Below the pieces are notes generated by a model. That model worked only from the letters and a program-made list of their open reading frames with translations. It was not told the DNA's origin and did no database searches. Shown piece by piece: positions 52,271 through 56,391 of a DNA stretch of 56,391 nucleotides. The stretch spans positions 1 through 56,391 of the forward strand of contig UCEU01000018.1 of the NCBI GenBank assembly GCA_900471485.1. The letters run 5' to 3'. Positions within the stretch are counted from its first letter, which is position 1, and every line of letters starts with the position of its first letter. This stretch comes from Hyphomicrobiales bacterium (GTDB lineage Bacteria; Pseudomonadota; Alphaproteobacteria; Rhizobiales; Rhizobiaceae). The position numbers and the translations under genes were made by a program.

Positions 52271-53194
52271 ATGTTCGTCTCGGAAGCTCTCGCCATCGGT
52301 TCGGCCACCTGCATCGCGCTCAGTTCGATGTTCATCAACGAGCTCAACGGGCGGGTTCCGTTGATGCAGCTGGCGCGGTGGCAGCTGACGGCGGCTTTCC
52401 TGATGACGGCGGTGGCGGCGACCTTGGTTGGCGGGTGGGCGACGCTGGGGGCGTGGCAGGTCGGATCGCTGGCGGCGTCGAGCGTGTTCGGCATCGTGAT
52501 TGCCAGCACCACCTATTTCGCGGCGATCTATACGGCCGGGCCGCGGGTGACGGCGCTCCTGTTTTCGCTGGCCTCGCCCTTCGCGCTGGTCTTCGGCTAT
52601 GTCGCGCTCGGCGAGACGATCAACCTGACGCAGGCCATGGGTGTAGTCCTCATCCTCTGCGGCATCGTGATCGCCATCGGCTTTCGCAGGCGACGTCCTG
52701 CCCCGATGATCCCGCTCGCCGACGGCGAACCGATCGAGCAGGCGGCGCCCGCAAGTCCACCGGTATCGCTTCTTGGCATCGGGCTCGGCGTGATCACCGC
52801 TCTGGGCCAAGCGCTGGGCAGCCTGACGGCGCGACCGGCGATGGCCGCCGGCGTCGAGCCCTTCGCGGCGATGGCGATACGTTCCGGGCTGGCGATGCTC
52901 TGTTTCTGGGCGCTGCTTTCGCTGCCCAAGGTCCGCGCCATGTCAAAGATCGTGCGCAAGACGGATCTGGGGCTGGCGGTCACCGCCGCATTCTTCGGCA
53001 CGGCACTCGGCATGTCGCTGCTGATGGCGGCGCTGAAAACGGGCAATGTCGGGATCGTCTCGACGTTGTCGTCGATGACGCCTGTCGTGATTTTGCCGAT
53101 GGTCTGGTTGAGAAGCGGTCAAAGACCCCGCGCCCATGCCTGGGGCGGCGCGGCGCTGGCGATCGTGGGGACGGGGCTGATCAGTCTCAGCTAG
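52271..53194 (+). CDS. EamA/DMT-family transporter
   Basis: A 307-residue inner-membrane protein with ten helices in two EamA repeats. The first half is IGSATCIALSSMFINELNGRVPLMQLARWQLTAAFLM, then ALLFSLASPFALVFGYVALGETINLTQAMGVVLILCGIVI. The second half is GIGLGVITALGQALGSLTARPAM, then STLSSMTPVVILPMVW. Metabolite export of the RhaT/PecM type is typical; the substrate is unknown. The start codon is 15 bp past a repeat element. Not obviously tied to phosphonate uptake. Confidence 0.9.
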   Translation: MFVSEALAIGSATCIALSSMFINELNGRVPLMQLARWQLTAAFLMTAVAATLVGGWATLGAWQVGSLAASSVFGIVIASTTYFAAIYTAGPRVTALLFSLASPFALVFGYVALGETINLTQAMGVVLILCGIVIAIGFRRRRPAPMIPLADGEPIEQAAPASPPVSLLGIGLGVITALGQALGSLTARPAMAAGVEPFAAMAIRSGLAMLCFWALLSLPKVRAMSKIVRKTDLGLAVTAAFFGTALGMSLLMAALKTGNVGIVSTLSSMTPVVILPMVWLRSGQRPRAHAWGGAALAIVGTGLISLS

Positions 53195-53303
53195 AGCAAA
53201 TTCCAGGAGAAATACGAAGCGGTTGTCCGTCCGAAATTGCGTGAAAACAAAAGGATAGAGCTGTTCCGCGATTCGAGGAGAAGCGGAATTGCCCTCGAAT
53301 CGC
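53195..53303. repeat. Rhizobial intergenic repeat with 11-bp dyad
   Basis: It begins at TAGAGCAAATTCCAGGAG overlapping the EamA stop region and includes GTGAAAACAAAAGGATAGAG, both familiar from a dispersed Rhizobium repeat. It ends in a perfect dyad GCGATTCGAGG (53268-53278)/CCTCGAATCGC (53293-53303), which abuts the next convergent gene. Confidence 0.65.
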
Positions 53304-53307
53304 TGGC

Positions 53308-53709
53308 TTATTCGGCGGCGGCGAGGAAGACGGGGTTCTGGGTGGCGGCGGCCAGCGCCTGGACGCGGGCTTCCGTCTTGGCGATCAACCGGTAGAACTC
53401 TTCCTGGGCATCGACATCGAGCTGGATGACGGCGTTGACCTCGTCCGGCGTGTCGCAGACGCAGGCGACCACGGAAATGGGACAAATGCCGCCGGGATAG
53501 CGCTTGCCCGAGCCGGTGTAGGCGCGGCGACCCCACTGTTCGGAGTAAACCGTCTCTTCGCGGTCGAGCTCCAGGATCGTGCCCTTGCAGGCCGTCACGA
53601 TCGCAGCCTTGCCGTAAGCGAACCAGTGATAGTTCAGCTTGCGCAGGATATATTTGCCAGTGATGTCCTCGCCTGCGAGCTCCGCAGGATCTTCAATCAT
53701 TCTGATCAT
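53308..53709 (-). CDS. Hypothetical protein (133 aa)
   Basis: A 133-residue protein starting MIRMIEDPAELAGEDITGKYILRKLNYHWFAYGKAAIVTACKGTILELDREETVYSEQWGRR. The ATG at 53709 has GAGGAAG 5 bases upstream, supporting a real gene. Mixed alpha/beta; two Cys in VVACVCDTPDEVN. There is no signal peptide or membrane helix. The Ala-rich C-terminal helix (RLIAKTEARVQALAAATQ) could oligomerise. Not recognised. It lies between EamA and the phnKL block on the same strand as phn genes but 332 bp from them. Confidence 0.65.
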   Translation of the reverse strand: MIRMIEDPAELAGEDITGKYILRKLNYHWFAYGKAAIVTACKGTILELDREETVYSEQWGRRAYTGSGKRYPGGICPISVVACVCDTPDEVNAVIQLDVDAQEEFYRLIAKTEARVQALAAATQNPVFLAAAE

Positions 53710-54041
53710 GACGGCTTCCTCAAGATGAGGCTAATATCCATGAAGTCGATTTATCAGACAAGTCGGAAAAGCGCAGCTTTTGTAATGGCTTAGTCACAAT
53801 GTGTTTCCAATTCTTACAAGAACTGGCGCCGCCGCGAGGCCTTTGGCCAAAAAAGCCGTCCGTCCATGGCGACAAACCAGGGTTGTCTTTAATGCTTCCT
53901 TAACAGAGGCAGACGCGACTATTGTGACAGTTGCTGCGCCGAAAGCTTCGTCGGCTGCATTTTTTTGACCGCGCATATGGCACGGCAGCCACCCCTGACG
54001 TGAATGGCTTCAGGGGTGGAAAAGCGGCGGTAGCCCCCCGG
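53710..54041. other. Intergenic region with hairpin after acyltransferase
   Basis: No supported gene. A perfect 10-bp hairpin CCACCCCTGA (53989-53998)/TCAGGGGTGG (54010-54019) lies 22 bp past the acyltransferase stop but lacks a T run. The left half holds the promoter side of the 133-residue gene, with TTGTGACTAAG-type sequence near 53797. Confidence 0.5.
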
Positions 54042-54659
54042 TCAGCCTTCGTGGCGGGAGAGGAAATCCTCGGCACTCAAGGCGCGGAAATCGGCGAGTG
54101 CCACGCGCAGCCGGTCGTGCTCCCAGTCCCACCAGGCAAGCTTGTCCATGCGTTCGCCGATTTCTTTCGGGAAGCGCTCGCGGATCAGCTTGGCGGGCAC
54201 GCCGCCGACGATGGTGTAGGGTGCAACATCCTTCGAGACGACCGCGCCGGCGCCGATGACGGCGCCGTTGCCGACGCTGACACCGGGCAGCAGCGTGGCG
54301 CCGTGGCCGATCCAGACGTCATGGCCGATCGTGACGCGATTGGACCGGCGCCATTCGAAGAACTCCGTCTCCATATCCGCATCCGGCCAGTAATCGGCGG
54401 CGCGGTAAGTGAAGTGGTGCAGCGTGGCGCGCCAGGTCGGATGGTTGGTGGCGTTGATGCGCACGGAAGCGGCGATGTTGACGAACTTGCCGATCGTGGC
54501 GCACCAGATGGCGCCGTCCTGCATGACGTAGGAGTAATCGCCAAGCTCGACCTCATCGATGCGGCAGCGCTCCGACAGCTCGGTATAGCGGCCGAGCGTC
54601 GAATTGTTCACCGAGGCGGTCTCGTGGATATAGGGCTCGAGGCCAATCTTGCGGCTCAT
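54042..54659 (-). CDS. Phosphonate-locus hexapeptide-repeat acyltransferase
   Basis: A 205-residue left-handed beta-helix transferase: hexapeptide runs in VTIGHDVWIGHGATLLPGVSVGNGAVIGAGAVVSKDVAPYTIVGGVPAKLI and catalytic-type His in RATLHHFTYRAADYW. It matches the transferase-hexapeptide family found in phn operons (chloramphenicol-acetyltransferase-like). It may acetylate aminoalkylphosphonates, an analogue of PhnO, by inference. Its ATG at 54659 overlaps the phnL stop by 4 bases. Confidence 0.88.
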   Translation of the reverse strand: MSRKIGLEPYIHETASVNNSTLGRYTELSERCRIDEVELGDYSYVMQDGAIWCATIGKFVNIAASVRINATNHPTWRATLHHFTYRAADYWPDADMETEFFEWRRSNRVTIGHDVWIGHGATLLPGVSVGNGAVIGAGAVVSKDVAPYTIVGGVPAKLIRERFPKEIGERMDKLAWWDWEHDRLRVALADFRALSAEDFLSRHEG

Positions 54660-55366
54660 GCTGCGATCGGCCTCCGTGGCGAGAACTTTTGCACGTCGAG
54701 AATGCGGTCGGCGACGGCCTCGCGCACTTCCTCGTCGTGGAAGATGCCGAGCAGGCCGACGCCCTTCTGTTTCTTCTCGGCGATCATCTCGACGACGACG
54801 GCGCGGTTCTTTGCGTCGAGCGAGGCGGTCGGCTCGTCGAGCAGGAGGATGGTATGGTCGGTGATGAAGCCGCGGGCGATGTTGACGCGCTGCTGCTCGC
54901 CGCCGGAGAAGGTGGCGGGGGGAAGCTGCCAGAGCGCTTCCGGCAGGTTGAGCTTGGCGAGCAGCTCCGCTGCCTTTTCGCGCGCGACATCCGCCTTCGT
55001 GCCACGGGCGACCAGCGGCTCGGCCACGACATCGATTGCCGCGACGCGCGGCACGGTGCGCAGGAACTGGCTGACATAACCCAGCGTCTGGCGGCGCACC
55101 TCGATGATGGTGCGCGGATCGGTGGTGGCGAGATCGACGATGCGATCCTGGTGCTTGACCAGGATCTGGCCGCTGTCGACCGCGTAGTTGCCGTAGATCA
55201 TCTTCAACAGCGAGCTCTTGCCGATGCCCGAGGGGCCGCCGAGCACGACGCATTCGCCCGACGCGACGGAGAAGGAGACATCCGAGACGACGGGCAGCTT
55301 GATGCCGTCGCGCAGATGCATGGTGAAGCTCTTGGAGACTTCCGAAACAACGAGTGGCGTTGCCAT
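54656..55366 (-). CDS. phnL: C-P lyase system ATP-binding protein PhnL
   Basis: A 236-residue ABC-type ATPase: Walker A VLGGPSGIGKSSLLKMIYGN, signature ATFSGGEQQRVNIARGFI, Walker B TILLLDEPTASLDAKNRAV and a switch His in LLGIFHDEEVRE. PhnL accompanies the PhnGHIJK complex and is needed for forming the ribosylated phosphonate. Start at 55366 (MATPLVVSEVSKSF), 66 bp after the phnK stop; the frame is open to 55432 without homology. Confidence 0.94.
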   Translation of the reverse strand: MATPLVVSEVSKSFTMHLRDGIKLPVVSDVSFSVASGECVVLGGPSGIGKSSLLKMIYGNYAVDSGQILVKHQDRIVDLATTDPRTIIEVRRQTLGYVSQFLRTVPRVAAIDVVAEPLVARGTKADVAREKAAELLAKLNLPEALWQLPPATFSGGEQQRVNIARGFITDHTILLLDEPTASLDAKNRAVVVEMIAEKKQKGVGLLGIFHDEEVREAVADRILDVQKFSPRRPIAA

Positions 55367-55432
55367 GATTGACTTCCCTGGTTTCTGGCGGCAATCCGCA
55401 TCCATTAGCCGGCTTACGGATCGCGCTCTCAA

Positions 55433-56209
55433 CTATACCTGCAGGATCGAGGAGACGAGGAGCTGGGTGTAGGGTTCGCGCGGATCGTCGAGCACCCGGT
55501 CGGTCAGGCCATGCTCGATGACGTGGCCGTCCTTCATCACCATCATCCGGTGCGACAGCAGGCGGGCGACGGCGAGGTCGTGGGTGACGATGATGGCGGC
55601 AAGGCCGAGATCGTTGACGAGGCCGCGAACGAGATCGAGCAGGCGCGCCTGTACGGAGACGTCGAGACCGCCGGTCGGTTCATCCATGAAGACGAGGCGC
55701 GGGCCGGTGACGAGATTGCGGGCGATCTGCAGGCGCTGGCGCATGCCGCCGGAGAAGGCGCGCGGCTGGTCGTCGATGCGGCTCTCGTCGATCTCGACGC
55801 GGCTCAGCCAATCGACTGCCGTGGCGCGGATATTGCCATAGTGCCGATCGCCGATCGCCATCAAGCGCTCGCCGACATTGGCGCCGGCCGACACCGTCAT
55901 GCGCAGACCGTCAGCCGGATTCTGATGCACGAAGCCCCAGTCGGTGCGCATCAGGAAGCGGCGCTCGGCCTCGCTCATGTGGTAGAGATCGCGGTACTGG
56001 CCGTCGCGCATGTGATACTCGACGCTTCCCGTCGTCGGCATCAGGCGGGTGGAGATGCAGTTCAAGAGCGTGGTCTTGCCGGAGCCGGATTCACCGACGA
56101 TCGCCAGCACCTCGCCGGGCCAGAGCTCGAAAGAGACGTTCTTGCAGCCGATGCGGTTGCCGTAGAACTTCGAGACGTCGTTGACTTTGAGAAGGGGGGT
56201 GTCGGTCAT
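55433..56209 (-). CDS. phnK: C-P lyase complex ATP-binding protein PhnK
   Basis: A 258-residue ABC ATPase: Walker A AIVGESGSGKTTLLNCISTR, signature AFSGGMRQRLQIARNLVT, Walker B LVFMDEPTGGLDVSVQARLLD and switch His in IIVTHDLAVARLL. It carries the PhnK-specific YHMRDGQYRDLYHMSEAERR insert. PhnK docks on the PhnGHIJ core. It is the rightmost gene; phnJ should be upstream beyond the repeat that fills the window edge. Confidence 0.94.
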   Translation of the reverse strand: MTDTPLLKVNDVSKFYGNRIGCKNVSFELWPGEVLAIVGESGSGKTTLLNCISTRLMPTTGSVEYHMRDGQYRDLYHMSEAERRFLMRTDWGFVHQNPADGLRMTVSAGANVGERLMAIGDRHYGNIRATAVDWLSRVEIDESRIDDQPRAFSGGMRQRLQIARNLVTGPRLVFMDEPTGGLDVSVQARLLDLVRGLVNDLGLAAIIVTHDLAVARLLSHRMMVMKDGHVIEHGLTDRVLDDPREPYTQLLVSSILQV

Positions 56210-56259
56210 GGCTATGCCTCCGCGAATGTGTGTGTGAGGACATGGAATGTCGAGGGCGG

Positions 56260-56391
56260 GTTACCCCCCTCTGTCCTGCCGGACATCTCCCCCACAAGGG
56301 GGGAGATCGACTCGTTGCGATGTTTACGCCAGCCAAGGAATGTGGAACGAGCGGTTGCGCCCAGCCAATCTCCCCCCTTGTGGGGGAGATG
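56260..56391. repeat. Rhizobial intergenic element with 24-bp inverted copies (partial)
   Basis: The 24 bases at 56284-56307 (core CTCCCCCACAAGGGGGGAG) are the exact reverse complement of 56368-56391. Each copy is itself near-palindromic. The CTGTCCTGCCGGACATCTCC left edge is familiar from dispersed Rhizobium repeats. The element continues past the window end and sits upstream of phnK. Confidence 0.75.

Noticed and set aside
53794..53976. 60-residue minus-strand frame before the hypothetical 133-residue gene
   Set aside because: No ribosome site and no conserved features; more likely promoter region.

Overview
The window reads as a chromosomal segment of a Rhizobium/Agrobacterium-type alphaproteobacterium. 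It is GC-rich. It carries rhizobial hallmarks: mbfA under a perfect Irr-type palindrome, a BTLCP transglutaminase-like protease, the long two-permease PhnE1/PhnE2 system with a DUF1045 protein, GGAAC-type (EcfG/RpoE2-like) promoters, and RIME-like intergenic palindromes. Most genes are housekeeping, with small lineage-specific insertions between them. No tRNA, rRNA, CRISPR array, prophage or insertion sequence was recognised.

Layout. 0.1-3.9 kb: M15-like protein, DUF892 ferritin-like stress protein, divergent LysR/aldo-keto reductase pair, NTF2-like protein. 3.9-9.8 kb (minus strand): rpmI-rplT, a WaaP/Kdo-kinase-like gene, pheS, a DEDDh exonuclease and pheT. 10.0-13.3 kb (minus): a four-gene module of two Gly/Ser-rich exported proteins (one PepSY-like), an OmpR-type regulator and a histidine kinase; it sits between infC and rpmI-rplT, which are neighbours in many bacteria. 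infC (to 14.0 kb) starts with ATT. 14.2-19.8 kb: alpha/beta hydrolase, BTLCP, mbfA, XRE regulator, small unknown protein, TolB/TPR nucleotide cyclase. 20-25.9 kb: dnaKJ with a heat-shock-type promoter, and a class A penicillin-binding protein. 26-28.6 kb: small envelope proteins (lipoprotein, GCG_CRPN protein, SH3 protein) interleaved with two candidate sRNAs. 28.6-33.9 kb: M20 dipeptidase, MHYT-GGDEF-EAL protein, MarR regulator, a third candidate sRNA with anti-Shine-Dalgarno loops, and a coiled-coil gene broken by an in-frame TAG. 34-39.8 kb: polA and an FtsK without membrane segments. 39.8-42.6 kb: RIME-like repeat, MATE transporter, thermonuclease-like protein.

42.7-56.4 kb is a phosphonate (C-P lyase) locus on the minus strand: phnK, phnL, a hexapeptide acyltransferase, then phnC, phnD, phnE1, phnE2, DUF1045, phnM, phnN and a GrpB-family gene. 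The two blocks are separated by about 4 kb holding a PIN-like gene, rsgA, an EamA transporter, a hypothetical gene and several palindromic repeats. The core genes phnGHIJ would be expected just beyond the right edge. PhnCDE imports phosphonates, PhnK/PhnL accompany the C-P lyase, PhnM acts on the nucleotide side, the DUF1045 2H-phosphoesterase is a plausible stand-in for PhnP, and PhnN makes PRPP. A Pho-box-like direct repeat lies upstream of phnC.

The most interesting undescribed items are the two-component/Gly-Ser/PepSY module with 11-bp-period repeats in its promoter, the three structured sRNA candidates, the exonuclease between pheS and pheT, the degenerate orphan PIN protein, and the interrupted coiled-coil gene. 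All functional statements come from reading the sequence and remembered family knowledge; no database search was run.
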